Positions 36,599 through 43,600 of a stretch of DNA of 64,000 nt are shown in pieces. How positions within the stretch are numbered: the stretch's first letter is position 1; every line of letters starts with the position of its first letter. This DNA is from Hyphomicrobiales bacterium. GTDB taxonomy: Bacteria; Pseudomonadota; Alphaproteobacteria; Rhizobiales; Xanthobacteraceae. Under the pieces are notes generated by a model. That model was given only the letters and a program-made list of their open reading frames with translations, searched no databases and had not been told where the DNA came from. The translations under genes were made by a program, and so were the position numbers. The stretch lies in contig JAFKKN010000005.1 in the NCBI GenBank assembly GCA_017305535.1, positions 407,756-471,755 on the forward strand, written 5' to 3'.

Positions 36599-38263
36599 TT
36601 ACTCTCCGGGCTGAAGGGCGGGCGCGCCGATGGCGGGCTCGGTGACGGGACGGTCGGCGACGTTCTGCGCGGCCTGATCCTGCGATGCGGTACGGATCGT
36701 CATCCAGATGTTGTAGAGGCCGATGATCGCGCCGAGCAGGAAGAACGCGCCGCCAATGGCGCGGGCGATGTAGTAGGGATGCATTGCTACCAGCGAGTCG
36801 ACGAAGGAGTAGGCCAGCGTCCCGCTTTCGTTGTAGGTGCGCCACATCAGGCCCTGGATGATGCCCGAGTTCCACATCGCGAAGACGTAGATGATGGTGC
36901 CCGCCAGCGAGAGCCAGAAGTGCGCCTCCACCAGCTTCGCCGAATACATGCCGTTGCGCTTCCACAGCCACGGCACCGAGGCGTAGATCGCGCCGAAGGT
37001 GATCATCGCCACCCAGCCGAGCGCGCCGGCATGGACGTGGCCGACGGTCCAGTCGGTGTAATGCGACAGCGAGTTCACCGGACGGATCGCCATGAACGAG
37101 CCTTCGAAGGTGGAGAGGCCATAGAACACCGCCGCCACCATCATGAAGCGCAGCACGGCGTCGTCGCGCACCTTGTGCCATGCGCCGTTGAGCGTCATCA
37201 GCGCGTTGCCGGCCGAGACCCACGACGGCACCAGCAGCATGACCGAGAAGGTCATGCCGAGCGACTGCACCCACTGCGGCAGCGCCGTGTAGTGCAGATG
37301 GTGCGAGCCGGCCCACATGTAGAAGAAGGTGATGCCCCAGAACGAGATGATCGACATCCGATAGGAATAGATCGGCCGTCCCGCGCGCTTCGGCATGTAG
37401 TAGTACATCATGCCGAGGAAGCCGGAGGTGAGGAAGAACGCCACCGCGTTGTGGCCGTACCACCATTCCGTCATCGCATCCTGCACGCCGGAGAACAGCG
37501 AATAGCTCTTGGCGCTGCCCCAGGAGATCGGCACCGCGAGGTTGTTGACGATGTGCAGCATGGCCACGACGAGGATGAACGCGAGGTAGTACCAGTTGGA
37601 GACGTAGATATGCGGCTCCTTGCGGCGATTCAGCGTGCGCAGGTAGAGCACGAAGTACGTCACCCACACGATCACCAGCCAGATGTCGGCATACCATTCC
37701 GGCTCGGCGTATTCCTTCGATTGCGTCACGCCCATCAGATAGCCGGTGGCGGCGATGACGCAGAACAGGTTGTAACCGAACAGCACGAACCACGGAGTCA
37801 GCTGGTCCGGCAACCGCGCCCGCGAGGTGCGCTGCATCACGTAGAACGAGGTGGCGATCAGCGCGTTGCCGCCGAAGCCGAAGATCACGCCGGAGGTGTG
37901 CACCGGGCGGAGCCGGCCGAAGCTCGCCCACGCCGCGTCGAAGGTCCATTCCGGATAGGCCAGAAGCCACGCCACCCAGTCGCCGACCGCCATGCCGGCC
38001 ACCGCCCATACCATGGCGGCGACGATGCCGAACTTGGTCGGCGAGTCATAGTAGCTGTCGAGTCTCTCCGGCGACGGCTCGGGCGCGTAGTAGCCGCCGA
38101 TCACCGCGAAGATGCCGACGATCGCCGCCACCAGCACCATCGCGCCGTGAATGCCGAACGGATCGCCGCGCCCGCCGGCGGCCATCGCAAGGCCGGTGAC
38201 CGCAAGCGCCAGCAGAATGACCAGCGCGCCTTGACGTTCGTTTTTCGTGAGTTCGGCGACCAT
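36599..38263 (-). CDS. ccoN: cbb3 cytochrome c oxidase catalytic subunit I (CcoN/FixN)
   Basis: A 554-residue haem-copper oxidase subunit with about 12-14 membrane helices. It keeps the haem and copper His regions (VHTSGVIFGFGGNAL, WWYGHNAVAFFLT, MWAGSHHLHYTALP, HYTDWTVGHVHAGALGW). It reduces O2 with high affinity under microaerobic conditions. First gene of ccoNOQP; an Nnr/FixK-like box lies 160 bases upstream. Confidence 0.97.
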   Translation of the reverse strand: MVAELTKNERQGALVILLALAVTGLAMAAGGRGDPFGIHGAMVLVAAIVGIFAVIGGYYAPEPSPERLDSYYDSPTKFGIVAAMVWAVAGMAVGDWVAWLLAYPEWTFDAAWASFGRLRPVHTSGVIFGFGGNALIATSFYVMQRTSRARLPDQLTPWFVLFGYNLFCVIAATGYLMGVTQSKEYAEPEWYADIWLVIVWVTYFVLYLRTLNRRKEPHIYVSNWYYLAFILVVAMLHIVNNLAVPISWGSAKSYSLFSGVQDAMTEWWYGHNAVAFFLTSGFLGMMYYYMPKRAGRPIYSYRMSIISFWGITFFYMWAGSHHLHYTALPQWVQSLGMTFSVMLLVPSWVSAGNALMTLNGAWHKVRDDAVLRFMMVAAVFYGLSTFEGSFMAIRPVNSLSHYTDWTVGHVHAGALGWVAMITFGAIYASVPWLWKRNGMYSAKLVEAHFWLSLAGTIIYVFAMWNSGIIQGLMWRTYNESGTLAYSFVDSLVAMHPYYIARAIGGAFFLLGAIIGLYNIWMTIRTASQDQAAQNVADRPVTEPAIGAPALQPGE

Positions 38264-38422
38264 CGAAACACACCCCTTGTTTCATCGCGCGTGACGATGT
38301 CACGCGGTTCTGCGCGGTCTGCGAACCGCAATCGCGCCCGCCTGATCTGGCGCGGCCCCAAGTTCAACGGATCTTCAGCAGATCGTTCGGCTCAACCTAT
38401 ATCTTGTCTAAAGATAGTCTCT

Positions 38423-38436
38423 TTGTGCAAACGCAA
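38423..38436. promoter_or_regulatory. Fnr/FixK/Nnr-type box upstream of ccoN
   Basis: TTGTGCAAACGCAA fits TTGNG-N4-CGCAA, one base from the perfect boxes at 39780, 40717 and 42873. It lies in the 261-base region upstream of ccoN, the only promoter region for that operon. Confidence 0.55.
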
Positions 38437-38524
38437 ATTGACGCTGCACCGCAGTCCTGCACGGGGCCGGGCGGGTTGCCGTCAATCCAATTCAAAAGCC
38501 GCATGTTTTGCGTGACTGCGAAAG

Positions 38525-38794
38525 TCAACCCGTCGCGGCACCCCGTCGCAGGCGGACGCGCCAGGTGTCCGGACCTTGTTCCAGATAAGTCCACAGGCAG
38601 CGCGCGCCATGTTTGATTTCAAGCTGCGCCCGCAGCGGTTTTGGATCGTGATCAACCACCAATTGCAGCGAGCGGTCCGGCGGCAAATGCTCGAACAACT
38701 GGAAGATGACGGTGTGACGGTGGCGTGGATCGATATCCTGCACCGTCAGCACGCGTTCGTTCTCGCAAACCTCGTCGCGAGTATTGTCAGGCAT
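38525..38794 (-). CDS. DUF2249-domain protein
   Basis: An 89-residue soluble protein of the DUF2249 type (VLTVQDIDPRHRHTVIFQLFEHLPPDRSLQLVVDHDPKPL), seen in nitrogen-oxide and denitrification gene groups. Function unknown. It overlaps the preceding gene by eight bases and is the last gene of the unit starting with pseudoazurin. Confidence 0.82.
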   Translation of the reverse strand: MPDNTRDEVCENERVLTVQDIDPRHRHTVIFQLFEHLPPDRSLQLVVDHDPKPLRAQLEIKHGARCLWTYLEQGPDTWRVRLRRGAATG

Positions 38795-39224
38795 GGATCG
38801 GAACTCCCATTGTCATCGCGTGCGTTTTCGGCAGCGTAATGACAACCGCGGCGTCAGGCGCCGCGAGGCGGTGAATCCGGGACAAAAGTGCTTCGGCCCT
38901 GTTCGGCCCAGCCAATGCGGTGAGCAGCGCGCCGAAATACGGCTTGAAGATGCGCCCGGTGTCGCCGCGCTCCGAGACCATCAGGTCGAGCATGTTGCGC
39001 GCCAGCGGCGTCAGGTCGCGGTGTTGCGTCGCGGGATCGAGAATGACGCGCAAGGTATGCTCGATGCGCGGCCAGCTCGAGCGCGAAATGTGTGTCAGCA
39101 CATTGCTGAGATGCGGGTGGCGATGCAGCGCGGCGACCAGGCTAAAGGCGAGATCGTCGATGGCTGGCATATCGAACGCGCCGGCGGTGATCGCCGGCGC
39201 AACGTTTGAGCTAACGGCTGGCAT
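38787..39224 (-). CDS. Hypothetical protein between pseudoazurin and DUF2249 genes
   Basis: A 145-residue soluble, helical protein with no recognised domain. It overlaps the pseudoazurin gene by 14 bases and the DUF2249 gene by eight, so translation is coupled. The text HPHLSNVLTHISRSSWPRIEHTLRVILD is distinctive. A Met 18 codons in (39170) is an alternative start. Context suggests a role in nitrogen-oxide metabolism. Confidence 0.7.
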   Translation of the reverse strand: MPAVSSNVAPAITAGAFDMPAIDDLAFSLVAALHRHPHLSNVLTHISRSSWPRIEHTLRVILDPATQHRDLTPLARNMLDLMVSERGDTGRIFKPYFGALLTALAGPNRAEALLSRIHRLAAPDAAVVITLPKTHAMTMGVPIHA

Positions 39225-39693
39225 TTCCGGCTCCCGCGTTGGCCGTGGTGCTCTTCACCGCCTCGTCCAGCAACGCGGTCATGCGCTTGGTGGCGAGCGG
39301 CGGCATCTTGGCCTGCTTGGCGGCGTCGAGGTTCGCGGTGCTGCCGCCGACCTCGATCAGGCCGACCATGCCCATGCCGAAATGCGGCACGCAGCGATAG
39401 CCATAGAGGCCCGGCTTGTCGAAAGTGACGCTGACTTCCTGCGACAGCTTGCCTTTGAACGGCGTCGCGCCGTCCGGCAACATGCCCGGAATCGTTTCCG
39501 CGTCATGTCCCTTGTCGGTGGGGACGAACTTCACGGTGTCGCCGGCCTGCACTTTCAGGAACGGAGGATCGAACGTCATCGCCTGATTGTCGGGACCCTT
39601 GTTCAGCATCTTCACTTCGAATTCCGCGGCTTGCGCGGGAACAGCCAACAGCAGGGCGCCGGCGCAGAGCGCCAAAGTGGTCAAGCGTGTCAT
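39211..39693 (-). CDS. Pseudoazurin (type 1 copper electron carrier)
   Basis: A 160-residue protein with a signal peptide (ending AQA-AEF). The cupredoxin core has the copper ligands: His in PTDKGHDAETI and Cys, His, Met in YRCVPHFGMGM. Pseudoazurins donate electrons to copper nitrite reductase or nitrous oxide reductase in the periplasm; neither is in this window. About 30 extra residues follow the core. Start chosen at MTRLTT, seven bases after CGGAG. Confidence 0.9.
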   Translation of the reverse strand: MTRLTTLALCAGALLLAVPAQAAEFEVKMLNKGPDNQAMTFDPPFLKVQAGDTVKFVPTDKGHDAETIPGMLPDGATPFKGKLSQEVSVTFDKPGLYGYRCVPHFGMGMVGLIEVGGSTANLDAAKQAKMPPLATKRMTALLDEAVKSTTANAGAGNASR

Positions 39694-39779
39694 GATCAAA
39701 CTCCGTCTGCACGACTGCCTTCAAGGGGCAGCCTTCATCATCTTGCAGGCGGACCTTACGCCGCGTCGCAACCGCCTCG

Positions 39780-39793
39780 TTGCGCTGGCGCAA
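39780..39793. promoter_or_regulatory. Nnr-type box upstream of pseudoazurin
   Basis: TTGCGCTGGCGCAA, a perfect TTGCG-N4-CGCAA palindrome, 87-100 bases upstream of the pseudoazurin start. Confidence 0.65.
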
Positions 39794-39831
39794 GTTGGAG
39801 CGAAGAGTTTTTCTGTCGCGTGCTTCTCAGG

Positions 39832-39970
39832 CGTCATGGCCGGGCTTGTCCCGGCCATCCACGTCTTCCTTGCTGATTCTCTCTTGTTGATTCTCTGCAA
39901 AGACGTGGATGCCCGGCACATAGGCGAGCGAAGCGACGCCGTTCTTCGAACGGCTATGCCCGGGCATGAC
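39832..39970. repeat. Chimeric paired palindromic repeat
   Basis: The left arm starts CGTCATGGCCGGGCTTGTCC. The right arm carries the inverted extra module (GCCGTTCTTCGAACGGC) before the GGGCATGAC end. Together with the box at 39780 it fills the 307 bases between the pseudoazurin gene and the alternative-oxidase gene; no gene is seen there. Confidence 0.75.
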
Positions 39971-40000
39971 GATGGATAGGATGTTCGTGATGCGAAAACC

Positions 40001-40657
40001 TTACAGCAGCGGCCCCGGCCGTTCCGGCAGCACGCGGCCTTCCGCCAGCGCATCGGCGAAGGCGTGGTGGATGTCGCGGTGGATCGCTTCGTCCTCGCGC
40101 ATCGCCATGATCATGTCGCTGAGCAGCGCGCCGGGCGCGAGATTCCAGTAGGCGACGGCGGTGTCGGGCGCCGGGCCGTTGGGGATCGCGCCGGATTCCA
40201 GCGATTCGAGATAATCCGAATAGCCTTTCACCGAACGCTCGGCGAGATAGCCGGCGAGGCGGTGGGCGCAGCGCCCCGAAATCAGCGAGAGCAGGAAATA
40301 GGCATTATAAAAGGTGCCCTGGCCGATCGCGATCAGCCAGCGCTCGCCCCAGCTCGGCCGCTTGATGGCGACGAAGGCCATCAGATGGGCGCGCTGGTTC
40401 TCCGCCTCGTCCATGAAGGCGCGGACCCAGCCGCGATCGTCGATCAACTGCCGCAGGCACTGCAAATGGAGAAGGCTCGCCGCCACCATGGCCGGCACCG
40501 CCGCGATGGTTTCCAGCACCACCACGCGGCCGCCGTAGCGGCGGCTGAAGCCGCCGGCCATCGCCGTCAACAGCCGTTCGGCCCATGCGGCAAAACGATC
40601 CGACAGCGTTTCCGGCTCGTGGTGGCGCAAAAGGTCGGTCTTGTTGACGTTGAGCAT
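40001..40657 (-). CDS. Alternative oxidase-like di-iron ubiquinol oxidase
   Basis: A 218-residue protein with the alternative-oxidase helix motifs in order: LET (Glu49), AENQRAHLM (His91), YLESLES (about 150) and REDEAIHRDIHH (Glu190, His193). The second motif normally reads NERMH; here Gln88 replaces the iron-ligand Glu, an unusual change. It would oxidise ubiquinol and reduce O2 without proton pumping. Start chosen at MLNVNKTDL, six bases after CGGAG. It is divergent from an NnrR-like gene and shares an Nnr-type box, which points to use during nitric oxide stress. Confidence 0.78.
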   Translation of the reverse strand: MLNVNKTDLLRHHEPETLSDRFAAWAERLLTAMAGGFSRRYGGRVVVLETIAAVPAMVAASLLHLQCLRQLIDDRGWVRAFMDEAENQRAHLMAFVAIKRPSWGERWLIAIGQGTFYNAYFLLSLISGRCAHRLAGYLAERSVKGYSDYLESLESGAIPNGPAPDTAVAYWNLAPGALLSDMIMAMREDEAIHRDIHHAFADALAEGRVLPERPGPLL

Positions 40658-40716
40658 CGCAACTCCGTGAAAATCAGTCGCCAGCTTGCCTTTGCCGTGC
40701 GCCGGCGTCACGGTCT

Positions 40717-40730
40717 TTGCGCCAACGCAA
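40717..40730. promoter_or_regulatory. Nnr-type box between alternative-oxidase and nnrR-like genes
   Basis: TTGCGCCAACGCAA, a perfect TTGCG-N4-CGCAA box, 60-73 bases from the alternative-oxidase start and about 98 from the regulator start, so it can serve either promoter. Confidence 0.65.
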
Positions 40731-40827
40731 TTAACCAGCAATATGCCGCGCGGCAGGGGCCGCGATTCGATAGCCGTACTATGCGGCCAAGTTGCGGGCG
40801 CGACCAGAGGAATCCATAAGCAGCGGT

Positions 40828-41523
40828 ATGGCGGAATCTCCCGATATCGACATTCTGGCGCGGAGCGAGCTGTTCCGTGGCGTCCCGGTCGAGGTGCTGC
40901 GGGAGCTGCATGCCGCGTCGTTCCGTCGCAAGTTTCCGGCCGGCGAGACCGTGTTCCAGCAGGAAGACGCCGTCACGACATTCTATATTGTCGTCGTCGG
41001 GCGGTTGCGCGTCACCCAGACCACGCTGGACGGCCAGCAGATCATCATCCGCTATCTCGGCCCCGGTGATGTGGTCGGCTACGCGGCTCTGACGGGCGGC
41101 GCGGCGCATCCCGGCGCGGTGACGGCGGTGGATGACAGCCACCTCATCGGTATGCCGGCGGCGATATTGCGCGAGACCATGAGCCGGCATTCCCGGATCG
41201 CGATGAACGCCGTTACCCTGATGGGCGAGCGTTATCAGGATCTCCAGTTGCGGCTGCGCGAACTCGCCACCGAAAAGGTCGAACGGCGCATCGCGCATAC
41301 GTTGTTGCGGCTGTCGCAGCAGGCGGGCCGCCGCACCGCGCGCGGCGTCGAGATTGCGTTTCCGTTGTCGCGGCAGGACCTCGCGGAAATGACCGGCACC
41401 ACGCTGCATACCGTCAGCCGCACCCTGAGCGGCTGGGAGGTGAAAGGCTTCGTCGACAGCGGTCGCCGCCGCGTCATCATCGCCAAGCCCGAGGCGCTGG
41501 CCGAAGTGGCGGAAGAAGTCTAG
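40828..41523 (+). CDS. Crp/Fnr-family regulator, NnrR/Dnr-like
   Basis: A 231-residue regulator with an effector domain (about 10-125), dimer helix and helix-turn-helix (SRQDLAEMTGTTLHTVSRTLSGWE). There is no N-terminal Cys cluster, so it is not an Fe-S Fnr. The recognition helix has His where Fnr has Glu (HTVSR versus ETISR), which agrees with boxes having TTGCG, not TTGAT. Located among NO-response genes, it is the best candidate for the protein that binds the four boxes. An ATG at 40792 is an alternative start. Confidence 0.83.
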   Translation: MAESPDIDILARSELFRGVPVEVLRELHAASFRRKFPAGETVFQQEDAVTTFYIVVVGRLRVTQTTLDGQQIIIRYLGPGDVVGYAALTGGAAHPGAVTAVDDSHLIGMPAAILRETMSRHSRIAMNAVTLMGERYQDLQLRLRELATEKVERRIAHTLLRLSQQAGRRTARGVEIAFPLSRQDLAEMTGTTLHTVSRTLSGWEVKGFVDSGRRRVIIAKPEALAEVAEEV

Positions 41524-41545
41524 GCGCGGTGTATTTTGGAAACGG

Positions 41546-41635
41546 CGTCATCCTGAGGTGCGAGCGTAAGCGAGCCTCGAAGGATAGCGGCCGTCGCCCT
41601 TCGCGGCGCGCAAGAGCGCGCTCCTCAGGGTGACG
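41546..41635. repeat. Intergenic repeat, CGTCATCCTGAGG type
   Basis: Inverted ends CGTCATCCTGAGG and CTCCTCAGGGTGACG with an inner GCGAGC module. It is a third repeat class between the convergent regulator and nnrS genes. Confidence 0.7.
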
Positions 41636-41644
41636 GCTATCGGA

Positions 41645-42811
41645 TCAATCCCCCTTTTTCTTGCGCGCCGTGCACAGCATCGGGCCGTAGCTCGCGACGA
41701 ACAGCAGGAAGGCCAGCGTCCACGCTGCGCCCGAGACATTCAGCAACGGATGCTGCCATTCGGCCGCGAACGGCGCGACCACGCGCAGGAGCGCGGCGGT
41801 GAGGATCGCGAGATAGATCGACGTCGTCGCGGGGCCGGCGGTGAGGGCGTGGCCGGTATGGCCAAGGCTCGCGCGCGTCATCACCGCCAGCGTCATCACG
41901 CCGACCGCGCCGGCGGTCCAGGCGTGGATCACGGCGGCGGCGGGAATCGTCTCCGGCCATAGCGCATGGCCGGCGGCGAGCGCGAAGCCGAGCGGCACGA
42001 AGGCGTAACCGAGATGCAGGATCGCCAGCAGCGGCTCGGCGAAGGTGAGAACACCGCGCCAGCGCAGCAATCGCGCGAATAGCAGCAGCGCCGCGAGCGC
42101 CGCCAGCGCGGCGGTGACCGGGCCGTCCGGAGCGATCACCCACGCCAATAGCGCGACCACACCGGTGCCGATGGCGATGGCGTCGAGTGCGCCGAACGGC
42201 GCCGGCAGGCGCGAGGGATCGCGCTTCACCAGCCAGTTGCGGGTGAAACTCGGCGTCAGCCGCCCGCCGATCAATGTAATCAGCGCCACCAGCGCGCCGA
42301 CCGCGCCGCGCAGGCTGACGTCGAGCATCGCGCCGCCGAGCACGGTGGCATGGAATGCGGCGTTGGCGGCGAACAGCCAGGCCACGATCACCAGCACCCG
42401 CAGATTGCGCCAGTTCTTGCCGGCGACGATCTCGCGCCCGGCCACCGCCAGCACCGCGCCGAGAAAGGCGAGGTCGACCAGCGCGGCGATGGTGGTGCCG
42501 ATTTTCGCCGCGCACAGCATCGCGATGCGCCCCAGCACCCAGATCAAAATCAGCGACGCCAGCGGAAAGCCTGCCACCGGCAGCCGTCCGGTCCAGTTCG
42601 GGATCGCGGTGAACAGAAAGCCGCAGATCACCAGCGCGGCATAGCCGAAAATCAATTCATGCGCGTGCCAGGCGACGGCGCCGTAGGCATCTGCGATGGT
42701 CAGCATTCCGGCATAGGTCATCAGCCACAGCGGCACCGCCAGCGCCGCCCAGATCGCGGCGAGCAGAAAGCAGATGCGGAAGGCATGGCTGAGGACAGGC
42801 GGCGTGGACAT
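41645..42811 (-). CDS. nnrS: NnrS haem-copper membrane protein of the NO response
   Basis: A 388-residue integral membrane protein with about 12 helices. The NnrS signature near the N-terminus (AVAWHAHELIFGYAALVICGFLFTAIPNWTG) is intact. NnrS proteins are made in response to nitric oxide and help cells resist it. A perfect Nnr-type box lies 62-75 bases upstream of the ATG. Confidence 0.93.
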   Translation of the reverse strand: MSTPPVLSHAFRICFLLAAIWAALAVPLWLMTYAGMLTIADAYGAVAWHAHELIFGYAALVICGFLFTAIPNWTGRLPVAGFPLASLILIWVLGRIAMLCAAKIGTTIAALVDLAFLGAVLAVAGREIVAGKNWRNLRVLVIVAWLFAANAAFHATVLGGAMLDVSLRGAVGALVALITLIGGRLTPSFTRNWLVKRDPSRLPAPFGALDAIAIGTGVVALLAWVIAPDGPVTAALAALAALLLFARLLRWRGVLTFAEPLLAILHLGYAFVPLGFALAAGHALWPETIPAAAVIHAWTAGAVGVMTLAVMTRASLGHTGHALTAGPATTSIYLAILTAALLRVVAPFAAEWQHPLLNVSGAAWTLAFLLFVASYGPMLCTARKKKGD

Positions 42812-42872
42812 CGAACTTGTGCTTCAAACAGCTTGGAATGCCGCCACCATAGCGCGCGCTGCCGCGTCTCCT

Positions 42873-42886
42873 TTGCGCGAGCGCAA
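42873..42886. promoter_or_regulatory. Nnr-type box upstream of nnrS
   Basis: TTGCGCGAGCGCAA, a perfect box extending to a 16-base palindrome with flanking T and A, upstream of nnrS. Confidence 0.7.
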
Positions 42887-42910
42887 AGTCAAGCGCCTTT
42901 CCTTCTTAGG

Positions 42911-43396
42911 CTACGCCGCGCGCTCGGTCGCCAGCGCCATGATTTCCGCGCCGAGCCGCAAATCCGGTACATGGCCGAACGCCTGCCGCCGCAGCCGTCC
43001 GCCGCGATCGATCAAGAGCATGGTCGGCGTGCCCTGCATATTGTAGGCCGCCATGGTGCGCGGCAGCCCGCCGTCATCGGAGGGACGGTCGATGCCGACC
43101 GGGAACGTGTAGCGATATTCGTGCAGGAAGGCGCTAATGGCGTCGCGCGAGCCTTGCGCGGCGTGATGCTCGAACACCGTGTGCAGACCCAACACCATCA
43201 CGTCGTCGGTTGAGAACGTTTCCTGAATGCGCGTCAGTTGCGGCAGCGCCTGCTGCGCGCAGCCGGGGCACAGCATCTGAAACGCCTCCACGATCACCAC
43301 CCGCCCGCGCAACCCCGCCAGCGTGATCGGCTCCGGCGTGTTGAGCCAGGTCAGCACGTCGAGTTCGGTGGCGAGGTCGTCGGTGGGAAGGGACAT
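42911..43396 (-). CDS. Peroxiredoxin/TlpA-like thioredoxin-fold protein
   Basis: A 161-residue thioredoxin-fold protein without a signal peptide. The active-site region AFQMLCPGCAQQALPQL has a CxxC pair (Cys-Pro-Gly-Cys), followed by the cis-Pro region MQGTPTMLLIDRGG. A cytoplasmic thiol oxidoreductase is likely. It precedes nnrS, but the box between them suggests nnrS also has its own promoter. Confidence 0.8.
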   Translation of the reverse strand: MSLPTDDLATELDVLTWLNTPEPITLAGLRGRVVIVEAFQMLCPGCAQQALPQLTRIQETFSTDDVMVLGLHTVFEHHAAQGSRDAISAFLHEYRYTFPVGIDRPSDDGGLPRTMAAYNMQGTPTMLLIDRGGRLRRQAFGHVPDLRLGAEIMALATERAA

Positions 43397-43472
43397 GGCG
43401 ATGGTCCTCGGCGCTCAATCAATGAGCGAGCTTTTACTCAGCACTTCATACTATGACGATACATAAACCCCT

Positions 43473-43588
43473 CGTCATGGCCGGATTTATTCCGGCCATC
43501 CACGTCTTGACGATCTCCCAGTAAGGAAGACCTCTCGGCAACGAAGACAACGAAGACGTGGATGGCCGGGACGAGCCCGGCCATGACG
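43473..43588. repeat. Paired intergenic palindromic repeats
   Basis: Inverted copies CGTCATGGCCGGATTTATTC and GGCCGGGACGAGCCCGGCC with CCACGTC/GACGTGG inside, after nicB. Confidence 0.75.
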
Positions 43589-43600
43589 AGTCACACGACC

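Noticed and set aside
35888..38515. An 875-codon plus-strand open frame
   Set aside because: It is antisense to ccoO and ccoN; composition is that of a GC-rich shadow frame.
38508..38523. TTGCGTGACTGCGAA as another Nnr-type box
   Set aside because: The spacing is wrong by one base and the right half does not match CGCAA.
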